This document shows, in pieces, positions 8,743 through 17,725 of a stretch of DNA of 64,000 nt. Below the pieces are notes generated by a model, which did not search any database, was not told the origin of the DNA, and saw nothing but the letters and a program-made list of their open reading frames with translations. The first letter of the stretch is position 1; each line of letters starts with the position of its first letter. Location of the stretch: contig NZ_JAKWFK010000003.1 in the NCBI RefSeq assembly GCF_029522115.1, forward strand, positions 467,569 to 531,568, read 5' to 3'. The translations under genes were made by a program, and so were the position numbers. The stretch comes from Trinickia sp. Y13 (GTDB lineage Bacteria > Pseudomonadota > Gammaproteobacteria > Burkholderiales > Burkholderiaceae).

Positions 8743-9519
8743 TTATACGCGGCCCAATGCGTCGATGTTGACGATGCGAATCAGCTTGCCTTGCGTCTGC
8801 ACGAGCCCGTCGCGCTGGAATTTCGAGAACATCCGGCTCACCGTTTCTAGCTTCATGCCGAGGAAGTTGCCCATCTCTTCGCGTGTCATGCGCAGGTTGA
8901 ATTCGGCTGCTGAATAGCCTCGCGCTTTCATTCGATTCGACACGTTGAGCAGGAAAGAGGCGACTCGCTGCTCGGCGCTCATCGTGCCGAGCAACATCAT
9001 GAGCGACGATTCGCGCACGATTTCGCCGCTCATCATGCGCAGCACTTGCTGCTGAAGCGTGCGCGATTCGGCGCACATCGATTCGAGCAGCGCATAAGGA
9101 ATGATGCAGACGCTGCCGTCTTCGAGGGCGATCGCGTCGCTGCTGTGCACCTCGGTGCCGAGGCCGTCGAGGCCCAACACTTCACCGGCCAAATGAAATC
9201 CGGTGACTTGCTCGCGACCATCGCGATGCATGACGACCGTTTTGAACGAACCGGCGCGAATGGCGTATACGCTCTGGAACGGATCGTTCGCCCGGTAAAG
9301 CGTGTCGCCTCGCTTGATATGGCGCGTGGCGCTGACGATCGAATCGAAGCGCAGGAGTTCCTGCGCGTCCAGCGTTTGCGGCATGCAAACCGAGCGCATC
9401 GAACAGGTGGCGCAGTGTTGCGCGGGGCGCGCCGCCTTGGACGCACGGCCGGTGCAGGCCGAGGCGTTTGCGGCAGCCGGTGCCGCGATGTCGTCGGCGA
9501 AAACTGCTTCGTTCAACAT
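8743..9519 (-). CDS. fnr: FNR/Anr-type oxygen-responsive transcriptional regulator
   Basis: A 258-residue Crp/Fnr regulator. The [4Fe-4S] ligands of FNR are all present: C36, C39 and C45 in HCATCSMRSVC, and C138 in DGSVCIIP. A cyclic-nucleotide-type beta-barrel precedes the DNA-binding helix LRMTREEMGNFLGMKLETVSRMFSKF, which keeps the E..SR residues that read the TTGAT half-site. Low oxygen should preserve the cluster and allow dimerisation. The start at 9519 has GGAGG upstream. Target genes cannot be inferred from this window. Confidence 0.93.
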   Translation of the reverse strand: MLNEAVFADDIAAPAAANASACTGRASKAARPAQHCATCSMRSVCMPQTLDAQELLRFDSIVSATRHIKRGDTLYRANDPFQSVYAIRAGSFKTVVMHRDGREQVTGFHLAGEVLGLDGLGTEVHSSDAIALEDGSVCIIPYALLESMCAESRTLQQQVLRMMSGEIVRESSLMMLLGTMSAEQRVASFLLNVSNRMKARGYSAAEFNLRMTREEMGNFLGMKLETVSRMFSKFQRDGLVQTQGKLIRIVNIDALGRV

Positions 9520-9713
9520 ACGACCTCCGTCGAAGGAGCGCCTCGCCAGGGGGCCAGGCACGTTGATTCCATGATTTGCAGTATCGACGGTAAGGTGCTT
9601 GAAAAAAATCGGCGCCGTATGAAAGTGCGGTAAGTGTTGACGAAGCGGTGTAAGGATCGTCCTACACGCGTTCGAGGTGAAAGTGGAAAAACCGCGCTGA
9701 CCGAGCGCGAGGT

Positions 9714-9725
9714 GTAATCGATTAC
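9714..9725. promoter_or_regulatory. 12-bp perfect palindrome between phaZ and fnr
   Basis: GTAATCGATTAC is a perfect palindrome with a central CG, placed 41 bases after the phaZ stop and 195 bases before the fnr start codon on the minus strand. Form and position suit an operator for a dimeric regulator. It is not an FNR box, and no regulator can be assigned. Confidence 0.3.
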
Positions 9726-9765
9726 GCCTATGACTCGCCCGTGAAGCCGATGGTTGCGCGCGCAA

Positions 9766-11175
9766 TCATTGCCGCGCCCGCTCGCCCCCGGGCGTATTGC
9801 TCAGCCAAAATCGCCTCACCGCCGGGTGGATCGCATCGTGCCACCGCGGGCCGGTGAACAGGTCGTAGTGATCGCAGTCGTCAATGGTCAGACGCATGCG
9901 TTTTTCGGCGGGCACCGCCGTGCAGACATCGTGCGCCGCGTGCGTCTGACCGGCGCCGGTGATGTCGTCGCGATCGCCTTCCACGGTGCAAAGCGCCGTT
10001 GCGCTCAGCGCGGCGAGCGTGACGCGTCGCGCGCCGACCGACCATGTGCCGCGCGCCAAGCGCTGCTCCTGGAAGACGATGCGCAGCGTGTCGAGGAAGT
10101 AGTCCTCGTCCATGTCCAGCACGGCGCAATACTCGTTGAGCGAGCGCAGGCTCGACGCGATCGCTCGCGCGCTGCTCGAGAGCCGGCTCGTCCAATAGCG
10201 CGATTCGAGAGCCAATTGCCGATGCGGATGAGCCGCGACGATCGCAGCGTGCTGCAGATATCCGGGATAGATGCGTCGGCCGACGCCCGCGTACCCGCTC
10301 GGCACGGTATCGATCAGCGTACGGCGGAACCATTCGATGTCGTGCGTGGCCGCGAGCCGGTCGATCATCGTTGGGTTAGAGCGCGAGTCGATCGGGCCGC
10401 CCATGAGCGTGACCGATAGCGGCGCCGGATGCTTCCCCGAGCCGGCGACGAGCGCAGCCGCGGCAAGTGCGGGCGGCGCGGCTTGGCAGACCGCCATCAC
10501 GTGGACGCCGCGGTCAGCGAGAAGGCGTAAGAAGCGTTCGACGGCTAGCACGTAATCGTCGAGGCCGAATTTTCCTTGCGCGAGCGGCACGTCGCGCGCG
10601 TTGGCCCAATCGGTGACGAACACATCGGCGTCCTCTAGCATCGTTTCGACCGTCTCGCGCAGCATCACGGCGTGGTGCCCAGCGAGCGGCGTGACGAGCA
10701 GGACGCAGGCTCTCGCGAGCGGCTCGGCTGCTTGTGCGGCTGCTTGTGCAGCTACATCGGCGCGGCGGCCTCGGGCGGGCTTGGTGGCGTCTGCCCGTGC
10801 CGCTCGTTTTCGCTGGGTCCGTTTGTGCGGCTCATGCTGAGCGGGCAAGGGGGCAAATTCGCGTTCGAACGCGCGCAGCGCGCAAAAAGGCGTTCGATCG
10901 ACGACCGTTTCGCGCACCGGAACGACCTGCCCCCCGATTCGCACCGATTCGATACCGAAAGGCGGCGGCTCGGGCGTCGCCTGCAACAGACGATAGAGCC
11001 AATCGCAGCCGGGCGGGCCGACGCCCGCGAGCCGCGCCGCGTCTTCGTCTTGCATGATGGATCGCGCATTGCCGGTAGAAGCCGGCAAGCCGCCCCATGA
11101 AGCGGCGACGAGCGAGGCCCATGCATCGACCGAGCGCATCAGCGCGCGTTGCGTTTCGAGCCACTGATAGAACAT
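9766..11175 (-). CDS. phaZ: Intracellular polyhydroxyalkanoate depolymerase
   Basis: A 469-residue homologue of Ralstonia PhaZ1, which hydrolyses stored PHA granules in the cytoplasm. The catalytic Cys is C230 in VMAVCQAAPPAL, the acid is in EGDRDDI (D401-D404) and the His is H436 in CDHYDLFTGPRW. No signal peptide is seen, as expected for the intracellular type. It is about 50 residues longer than PhaZ1 because of a basic and Ala-rich insertion at residues 112-155 with a KPARGRR element. The start at 11175 has GGAGG upstream. The first bases of the gene overlap nothing coding on the other strand. Confidence 0.9.
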   Translation of the reverse strand: MFYQWLETQRALMRSVDAWASLVAASWGGLPASTGNARSIMQDEDAARLAGVGPPGCDWLYRLLQATPEPPPFGIESVRIGGQVVPVRETVVDRTPFCALRAFEREFAPLPAQHEPHKRTQRKRAARADATKPARGRRADVAAQAAAQAAEPLARACVLLVTPLAGHHAVMLRETVETMLEDADVFVTDWANARDVPLAQGKFGLDDYVLAVERFLRLLADRGVHVMAVCQAAPPALAAAALVAGSGKHPAPLSVTLMGGPIDSRSNPTMIDRLAATHDIEWFRRTLIDTVPSGYAGVGRRIYPGYLQHAAIVAAHPHRQLALESRYWTSRLSSSARAIASSLRSLNEYCAVLDMDEDYFLDTLRIVFQEQRLARGTWSVGARRVTLAALSATALCTVEGDRDDITGAGQTHAAHDVCTAVPAEKRMRLTIDDCDHYDLFTGPRWHDAIHPAVRRFWLSNTPGGERARQ

Positions 11176-11384
11176 GGTCGCCTCCGCCCGGGCGCCGCGT
11201 CGCGTGCGGCCTCCGGCCCTACGGCGCCGACAACGCGCCGAATCGAGAAGGGCGCCGCCCCGCGGCGACGCGCTCGCGGCGCAAGATCCGCCGCGAGCGC
11301 TATTTTGCGGACGCTCGACGGTCCCTGGCAACCCCGCCGTTCGACGCGCCCGAGGCGGCCCGATGGACGGGCGTTCGGTCTAAA

Positions 11385-11415
11385 TTGCCGTTCCCCATTG
11401 CACCTGTTGTACTAT
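11385..11415 (+). promoter_or_regulatory. Possible sigma-70 promoter for ppiD
   Basis: TTGCCG at 11385 and TACTAT at 11410 flank a 19-base spacer, in a locally AT-richer stretch 33 bases before the ppiD ATG. The spacer is long and the -35 imperfect. Confidence 0.25.
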
Positions 11416-11447
11416 TGGGCGTTTTTGTCCAACGTAACCAGTCACGC

Positions 11448-13379
11448 ATGCTCGATTTCTTTCGCAACCACAAGCGCCTGATGATGCTCATGCTCGTCCT
11501 CGTCATCGTGCCGGGGCTGGGTTTCGTCGGTATTCAAGGCTTTCGCAACTTCTTCGACGAAAGCGCGAACGTCGCGAGCGTGAACGGGCACAAGATCACC
11601 CGCGCCGAATTCGACGGCGCCATGCGCCAGCAGCTCGACCAGGCGCGCCAGTTTCTCGGCGCGCAGTTCGATGCGAAGGCGCTCGATACGCCCGCGCGCC
11701 GCAGTGAATTGCTCGACAACCTGATTCAGCAACGCGCCCTGGCCGACGAAGCGCAACGCGAGCATCTCACGGCGTCGGACGACGCGGTGCGCCGCGCACT
11801 GCTCGCCGATCCCGTCATCGCGTCGCTGCGCAAGCCGGACGGCTCGATCGACATCGATCGCTACAAGCAACTGCTCGCGATGCAAGGCATGACGCCGGAG
11901 CAGTACGACGAGCGCGTGCGCTACGGGCTGGCCTTGCAGCAAATCCCCGAAAGCATCGAAGCAAGCGCGTTCACGCCGAAGTCGCTGGCCGAGCACGTCG
12001 CGCAGCTGGCGCAAGCGCAGCGCACGGTGCAAGCACTCGTGCTGCATGCGAGCGATTACGCATCGAAGGTGCAGCCCACGGACGCGCAGCTGTCGGCCTA
12101 CTACGACGCGCATCGCGCCGATTTCGCGACGCCTGCCACGGCGACGATCGATTACCTCGTTTTGTCGCCTGCTACGCTCGCCGCCGCAGTGACGCCGAGC
12201 GAGGCCGATGCGAAGAAGTATTACGACGAAAACATCGCGCATTACACGACGCCGCGCGAAGTGCGCGTGAGCCAAATTCTGATCGCTTCGCCCAAATCGG
12301 CGAGCCCGGCCGACGACGCCAAGGCGAAAGCCAAAGCCGAATCCGTGCTGGCCGAGGTCAAGGCGCACCCCGATCAGTTCGCGCAGATCGCGGAAAAGGA
12401 ATCGCAGGATCCGGGTTCCGCGGCCAAGGGCGGCGATCTTGGCTGGTCCACGAGCGGCGTGCTGACGGGCGAAAAGGCGTTCGATACGGCAGCGATGGCG
12501 TTGAGCAAGGACGAGGTGGGCAATGTCGTGCATTCGTCCTTCGGCTATCACATCGTCAAAGCGACCGACGTCAAACCGGCGGCGACCAAGCCGTTTGACG
12601 AGGTCAAGGACGCGATCATCAAGGATCTGAAGACGCAACTGGCCACGAAGGCATACAGCGACGATGCCGATGGCTTCACGTCGATTGTCTACGAGCAGGC
12701 GAAGAGCCTGAAGCCGGCAGCCGACAAATACAAGCTGACGGTTCAAACGGCGACGGTTACGCCCAAGCCCAATCCCGCGTTGCCGCCCGACAGTGCGCTG
12801 AACAATCCGAAGTTCCTTGCGGCCGTGTTCGCCGACGATTCGGTGAAGAACCACAACAACACGCAGGCGATCGACGTCGGCAGCAACACCTTGATTGCCG
12901 CGCATGTGAACGACTACAAGAGCGCTGCCACGCCGCCGCTCGCTTCGATCAAAGACGCGGTGAAGGCGAAGTACGTGGCCGAGCAGGCCGCCGAATTGGC
13001 GCGCAAGGATGGCGCAGCCAAGCTCGCAGAACTGCAAAAGTCGAAATCGACGGCCGGCTTCGGCGCCGAACAAAAGATCTCGCGCAGCGATGCGCAAGGC
13101 GTCTCGCCGCTCGCGCTCAGCGCCATCTTCAAGGCCGACGATACGAAGCTGCCGGGCTACGTGGGCGTCGATCTCGGCAGCGACGGCTATGCCATCTACC
13201 GTATCAACGCCGTCTTGCCGCCAGCGCCGATCGATCCGAACCGCCTGGCCGCTGCGCAACACCAGCTCGCTCAAATCGACGCGCAGACGCAATTGGAGGC
13301 GTACGTGGCGTCGCTGCGCAAGCGCTCGAGCGTAAAGACGTACGGCTCGCTCGGCGCGTCTGCGTCCGATTCGCAGTAG
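11448..13379 (+). CDS. ppiD: Periplasmic folding chaperone PpiD (SurA-N/parvulin domains)
   Basis: A 643-residue inner-membrane-anchored periplasmic chaperone that assists proteins leaving the Sec translocon. One membrane helix (about residues 12-31, LMMLMLVLVIVPGLGFVGI) follows a basic N-terminus. A SurA-like chaperone domain comes next, then a parvulin domain around residues 268-365 (VRVSQILIA ... KGGDLGW ... FGYHIVKATDV). Length matches E. coli PpiD (623). The ATG at 11448 is chosen because the membrane anchor begins there; upstream in-frame sequence has no homology and overlaps phaZ. Confidence 0.93.
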   Translation: MLDFFRNHKRLMMLMLVLVIVPGLGFVGIQGFRNFFDESANVASVNGHKITRAEFDGAMRQQLDQARQFLGAQFDAKALDTPARRSELLDNLIQQRALADEAQREHLTASDDAVRRALLADPVIASLRKPDGSIDIDRYKQLLAMQGMTPEQYDERVRYGLALQQIPESIEASAFTPKSLAEHVAQLAQAQRTVQALVLHASDYASKVQPTDAQLSAYYDAHRADFATPATATIDYLVLSPATLAAAVTPSEADAKKYYDENIAHYTTPREVRVSQILIASPKSASPADDAKAKAKAESVLAEVKAHPDQFAQIAEKESQDPGSAAKGGDLGWSTSGVLTGEKAFDTAAMALSKDEVGNVVHSSFGYHIVKATDVKPAATKPFDEVKDAIIKDLKTQLATKAYSDDADGFTSIVYEQAKSLKPAADKYKLTVQTATVTPKPNPALPPDSALNNPKFLAAVFADDSVKNHNNTQAIDVGSNTLIAAHVNDYKSAATPPLASIKDAVKAKYVAEQAAELARKDGAAKLAELQKSKSTAGFGAEQKISRSDAQGVSPLALSAIFKADDTKLPGYVGVDLGSDGYAIYRINAVLPPAPIDPNRLAAAQHQLAQIDAQTQLEAYVASLRKRSSVKTYGSLGASASDSQ

Positions 13380-13442
13380 GGCCCGCTGCGCCTGAATGGG
13401 GCGTCTGCCCGCGCGCTTGAAGCATCGCCGCTATCGCGGCAA

Positions 13443-14126
13443 TCAGCGGCCGCGCGGGCGCAGCAACGGCGCAAGCACGGGCCAGACGTTATCGAGCAAG
13501 AAAGGCTGCGCTTGCTGTGTCGGATGCATTTGATCGGACTGGAACATGTCCTGCTGGTTTTCGATGCCAGCAAGCAAGAAAGGCACGAGCTTGACGTTCA
13601 AGTCGCGGGCCAACGCGCCGTAAAGCCCATGGAATCGCTGCGTATAAGCTTGGCCGTAGTTGGCCGGCACATACATGCCGACGAGCACGACCTTCGCATG
13701 TCCCTGCTGCGCCTGCTCGACGATCGTGCGCAGATTGTCTTGCGTCGTCGATAGCGGGACCCCACGCAACGCATCGTTCGCCCCCAACTCGACGATGACG
13801 ATGGACGGTTTGAGCCGCGCCATCAACTCGGGCATGCGCGCGCGCCCGCCGCTCGTCGTGTCGCCGCTGATGCTTGCGTTCGCAACGCTATAATCGATGC
13901 GCTCATCGACCAGCCGCTTACGCAAGAGCGCGACCCAACCCGTATCGCGCGGCAAGCCGTACTCCGCGGAAAGGCTATCGCCAAGCACGACGATCGTCGG
14001 CTTTTGCCCCTCGGCGCTGCGGGCTGGGGCGGCAGCGGACGGCGACGCCGCGACCGATGCGATGAGGGCGAAAGCCACGAACGCGGCGGCACACGCCGTG
14101 CCGACAATCCAGCGACGCTTGTTCAT
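13443..14126 (-). CDS. tesA: Arylesterase/lysophospholipase TesA (SGNH hydrolase)
   Basis: A 227-residue exported SGNH hydrolase with thioesterase, esterase and lysophospholipase activity in characterised relatives. A signal peptide covers about residues 1-32. Block I is VVLGDSLSAEYG (Ser nucleophile), block II has the SGDTTSGG glycine, block III is LGANDALRG, and block V is DQMHPTQQAQ with the catalytic Asp/His. Its start codon (14124-14126) overlaps by two bases the start codon of the divergent ABC ATPase gene, so each gene's translation signal lies inside the other gene. Confidence 0.92.
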   Translation of the reverse strand: MNKRRWIVGTACAAAFVAFALIASVAASPSAAAPARSAEGQKPTIVVLGDSLSAEYGLPRDTGWVALLRKRLVDERIDYSVANASISGDTTSGGRARMPELMARLKPSIVIVELGANDALRGVPLSTTQDNLRTIVEQAQQGHAKVVLVGMYVPANYGQAYTQRFHGLYGALARDLNVKLVPFLLAGIENQQDMFQSDQMHPTQQAQPFLLDNVWPVLAPLLRPRGR

Positions 14127-14832
14127 GCCAGAAAACACGAATGCCATTATCGAAGTGCGCAGTTTATGCAAGCGGGTCAAGGATGCAACGGGCGAGTTGA
14201 CGATACTCGACGATGTCGATCTCGATATCGCCGCCGGGACGAGCGTCGCGATCGTCGGCGCATCGGGATCGGGCAAGTCGACGCTGCTGGGTCTACTCGC
14301 GGGCTTGGACAATCCAACCTCGGGTTCGGTTCGACTGCTTGGCCACGATCTGGCCATGCTATCGGAAGACGAGCGCGCGCGCCTGAGAAACGGTGCCATC
14401 GGCTTCGTCTTTCAGTCGTTCCAATTGATGCCGCATTTGACCGCGCTCGAGAACGTGCGTTTGCCGCTCGAACTGCAAGGCGGCATCGACGCGCAGGAGG
14501 CCACGGCGCGCGCCAAGGCATTGCTGGAAAAGGTTGGGCTGGGCAAGCGCACGCGGCATTATCCGAAGCTGCTTTCGGGCGGTGAGCAACAGCGCGTTGC
14601 ACTCGCGCGCGCGTTCGTGACCCGTCCGGCCATCCTCTTCGCCGACGAGCCGACCGGCAGCCTGGACGCCGCCACGGGAGCCGCGGTCATCGATCTGATG
14701 TTCGAATTGAACGCTGCGCAGGGCGCGACGTTGATCCTCGTCACGCACGACGCCGAGTTGGCGCGCCGCTGCGCACACACCGTGACGATCGAGGCGGGCC
14801 GTGTGGTGCGACACGCCCCGCTAGAAGGCTAG
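14125..14832 (+). CDS. ybbA: ABC transporter ATP-binding protein, YbbA/LolD type
   Basis: A 235-residue MacB/LolD-class ATPase with Walker A GASGSGKST, Q-loop FVFQSFQLM, signature LLSGGEQQRVA and Walker B ILFADEPTGSLD. YbbA normally pairs with the FtsX-like permease YbbP, and tesA-ybbA are divergent neighbours in E. coli too. No permease follows here: pgi lies on the other strand 47 bases downstream. The protein either uses a permease encoded elsewhere or acts alone. Starting further upstream would run deep into tesA. Confidence 0.9.
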   Translation: MPENTNAIIEVRSLCKRVKDATGELTILDDVDLDIAAGTSVAIVGASGSGKSTLLGLLAGLDNPTSGSVRLLGHDLAMLSEDERARLRNGAIGFVFQSFQLMPHLTALENVRLPLELQGGIDAQEATARAKALLEKVGLGKRTRHYPKLLSGGEQQRVALARAFVTRPAILFADEPTGSLDAATGAAVIDLMFELNAAQGATLILVTHDAELARRCAHTVTIEAGRVVRHAPLEG

Positions 14833-14879
14833 GCTCTGTCGTCTAAACGGATCCTGACCTTCGCCCCGCGCTTAGGCGC

Positions 14880-16511
14880 TTAGCCGCCCTTGGCCGCCTT
14901 GCGCGCCCTCTCGATCAGCGCCGACGTGGAAGAGTCGTGCCGGCTTGCATCGAACGACGCTGCCGTGAGATCGGCTTCGACCACCTTGCCGAGAATCTTG
15001 CCCAACTCGACGCCCCATTGGTCGAATGGGTTGATGTTCCAGATCGCCGCCTGCACCAGCACCTTGTGTTCGTACAACGCGATGAGGGCGCCGAGCGAAC
15101 GGGGTGTGAGCGCATCGAGCATCAGCGTGGTCGACGGCCGGTTGCCCGGGAAGACGAGATGCGGCACGAGTTCGGGCTTGTCCGGGCCGGCGACTTTGCG
15201 CGCTTCCTCTTCGGTGCGGCCGAGCATGAGCGCTTCGCTCTGCGCGAAGCAATTGGCGAGCAGCTTCGGATGATGGCTCGTCAGAGCATGTTCGGGCGTG
15301 AGCACGGCGATGAAATCGATCGGCACGATCGTCGGCCCTTGATGCAGCATCTGGAAGAACGCGTGCTGCCCGTTGGTGCCCGGCTCGCCCCAGGTCACCG
15401 CCGAGGTGGCGTAGTCGACGTAGGCCCCGTCCAGGCGCGCCGATTTACCGTTGCTTTCCATTTCGAGCTGCTGCAAATACGAGGGCAAGTAATGCAGCGC
15501 TTCGGAGTAGGGGGCGACCAGATAGCTCTGCAGGCCGAAGAAGTTGCGATACCAAACGCCGACGAGGCCGAGGAGCACTGGCAGGTTGCGCGCGAGCGGC
15601 GCCTCGCGAAAATGACGGTCCATTTCGTGCGCGCCGGCCAGCAACGCATCGAAGTTCGCGGCGCCGACCGCGATCATGATCGACAGGCCCACGGCAGACC
15701 ACAGCGAGTAGCGCCCGCCCACCCAGTCCCACATCTCGAACACGTTTTCTTTGGCGATGCCGAACTTCACGACCTCGGCCGGATTGGCCGATACGCCGAC
15801 GAAGTGCTTCGCGAGCGCGCTTTCCGGACACCCCTTTTGCACGAACCAATCGCGCAACGAGCGCGCGTTGGTCATGGTTTCGAGCGTCGTGAAGGTCTTG
15901 GAGACGATGATCGCAAGCGTCTCTTCCGGGTCGATCCGGGCAAGCACGCGAGCCAAGTCGGCGCCATCGACGTTCGAGACGAAATACGAAGCGATCTCGG
16001 GATGCGCCAAATGATCGAGCGCATGGACGACCATCTTCGGCCCGAGGTCCGAACCGCCGATGCCGATGTTCACGATATGGCGAATGCGCTTGCCCGTATA
16101 GCCTGTCCACGCGCCGCTGCGCACACGTTCGGCGAAATCGGCCATTTTGGCGCGCTCGGCGGCGATCTGCGCGTGAAACGGCGCGTCGGCCTGTGTCGCG
16201 CGAAGGGCCGTGTGCAGCGCCGCCCGGCCTTCGGTCGGGTTGACGACTTCGCCGGCGAACATCGCATCGCGGCGCGCGGCAACGCCGGCTTCATCGGCCA
16301 GGGCGGCGAGCAGGCGCAGCGTTTCGTCGGTGATGCGGTTCTTCGAAAAGTCGGCTACGAGGCCGCCGCCTTCGATCGTCAATCGCTCGGCGCGCGTGGG
16401 ATGAGCCGTATCGGCAGCGAACCAGTCGCGTAGCCGCTCGTCGCGGATGCGTTCGTAGTGGGCGGTGAGGGCGGACCAAGAGGGAAGCGAGTTCAGCGTC
16501 TTGAGCGTCAT
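14880..16511 (-). CDS. pgi: Glucose-6-phosphate isomerase
   Basis: A 543-residue cytosolic enzyme interconverting glucose-6-phosphate and fructose-6-phosphate. Family signatures are present: the sugar-phosphate-binding [14 protein letters not shown], the region [19 protein letters not shown] with catalytic residues, and [14 protein letters not shown] with the C-terminal Lys. Length matches E. coli Pgi (549). It is monocistronic here and convergent with the ABC ATPase gene. Confidence 0.97.
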   Translation of the reverse strand: MTLKTLNSLPSWSALTAHYERIRDERLRDWFAADTAHPTRAERLTIEGGGLVADFSKNRITDETLRLLAALADEAGVAARRDAMFAGEVVNPTEGRAALHTALRATQADAPFHAQIAAERAKMADFAERVRSGAWTGYTGKRIRHIVNIGIGGSDLGPKMVVHALDHLAHPEIASYFVSNVDGADLARVLARIDPEETLAIIVSKTFTTLETMTNARSLRDWFVQKGCPESALAKHFVGVSANPAEVVKFGIAKENVFEMWDWVGGRYSLWSAVGLSIMIAVGAANFDALLAGAHEMDRHFREAPLARNLPVLLGLVGVWYRNFFGLQSYLVAPYSEALHYLPSYLQQLEMESNGKSARLDGAYVDYATSAVTWGEPGTNGQHAFFQMLHQGPTIVPIDFIAVLTPEHALTSHHPKLLANCFAQSEALMLGRTEEEARKVAGPDKPELVPHLVFPGNRPSTTLMLDALTPRSLGALIALYEHKVLVQAAIWNINPFDQWGVELGKILGKVVEADLTAASFDASRHDSSTSALIERARKAAKGG

Positions 16512-16811
16512 GGCGTTCGTCTAACGAAGAGGGCTCGGTACAGGAGCCGGGCTTGGTCGGGCGCTTGCGTTGCGTAGCGCCGGGGTCGGTCAGTATAGCG
16601 GCGTTAGACGCTACTTCGAAGCGTCGCATTCCGATGCGGGAGCGGCCGCCCTGCGAGAAAACCGAGGCTCGCGCCAAGCCGGAATCGGCTAGCCAACGTT
16701 AGGCCGACAGCGAGCCGACGATTGCCCGACGGCACGTGCGAAGCACGGCCGAGGCGCCGCGATGCGCGCTATCATCTGATGTTTTTCAACCCTCGCAATT
16801 CAATCAAGAAA
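16512..16811. other. Intergenic region, pgi upstream
   Basis: About 300 bases between divergent pgi and the LprI-like gene. It must hold both promoters, but I find no convincing -35/-10 pair, hairpin or small gene. An in-frame ATG at 16779 could extend the downstream protein by 11 residues. Confidence 0.4.
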
Positions 16812-17666
16812 ATGAAAAAAATGGGCCACTGTGTCGCCGTCGCGGCGCTCCTTACGTTTACCTCCGTCAACGGGTTTGCTCAAACGGCCGGGGTCGACTG
16901 CGCGAAGCCGCATCAACCGATCGAGCGCGCGATCTGCGCGAACGGCGCTTTGCGTGCGCTCGACGCGCGCGCCGGCGCCTATTATTCGATGCTGCTGGAA
17001 GCGAAGCCGGCCGTCGAAAGCGGACCTTACCGCGAGTTTCGCGAGAGCCTTCAGGCCGACGAGCAAAAATGGCAGCATGAGACGCGCGACGCCTGCGGCG
17101 CGCAAGTCTCTTGCCTCATGGGCGCCTATCAGCATCACATCGACGATCTGCGAACGAACGCGAGCGAGCATCTCACCCTGAGCGCATCGGCGGCCGATGC
17201 AAGCACTCAGGAGCCGGCAGGCCCGTTGATCGACTATAAGGACGCGACCTATCGCATCGGCACGCAGGATGTGACGCTACTCGGCGGCCAGCACACGGCG
17301 CCGGCCGCGTCCGATTCGTCCGCGCAAGACGTGACCCGCGTCGTCGAGCCGCCCGAGCACGCTGGCGGCAAGCTCGGCGGGCGCGCGGCCGTCGCCGTCT
17401 TTCTCTCGGCCGAAGGCGGAGGCAGCGGGACGTTCTATTACGCCGCGGTGGTCTTTGCCGACGGGCGAGGCACCACGTTTCAGATCGGCGATCGGATCCA
17501 GCCGGTTGGCATCGCGATCAACGGCGACGACCTCGTCGTCAGCTATCTCGATCGCAAGCCCGACGAGCCAATGGTGGTGCCACCCACGGTGCCGCGCGAG
17601 CGACATTTCGCCTTTATGAACGGGCAGATCGTAGAGCGCCCCGCGGCACAGGCGGCCGCCAAGTAA
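16812..17666 (+). CDS. Exported protein with LprI-like N-terminal domain
   Basis: A 284-residue protein with a signal peptide (MKKMGHCVAVAALLTF... ending near FAQ). The following region has the DUF1311/LprI pattern: DCAKPHQPIERAIC, ALRALDARAGAYY and a second Cys pair (DACGAQVSC), suggesting two disulfides in the periplasm. LprI relatives include lysozyme inhibitors. The C-terminal 130 residues form a separate domain I do not recognise, rich in beta-prone sequence. I chose the ATG at 16812 because the signal peptide begins there; neither it nor 16779 has a good ribosome-binding site. Confidence 0.75.
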   Translation: MKKMGHCVAVAALLTFTSVNGFAQTAGVDCAKPHQPIERAICANGALRALDARAGAYYSMLLEAKPAVESGPYREFRESLQADEQKWQHETRDACGAQVSCLMGAYQHHIDDLRTNASEHLTLSASAADASTQEPAGPLIDYKDATYRIGTQDVTLLGGQHTAPAASDSSAQDVTRVVEPPEHAGGKLGGRAAVAVFLSAEGGGSGTFYYAAVVFADGRGTTFQIGDRIQPVGIAINGDDLVVSYLDRKPDEPMVVPPTVPRERHFAFMNGQIVERPAAQAAAK

Positions 17667-17725
17667 TCGCGAGCGCCTCTCGTGCGGAGCGCCGTTGCGG
17701 GGCCGACGGCGGGTAGCGTCGGCCG

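Noticed and set aside
9599..9612. FNR-box-like TTGAAAAAAATCGG upstream of fnr.
   Set aside because: Only 7 of 10 half-site bases match TTGAT-N4-ATCAA, which is weak for a regulatory claim.
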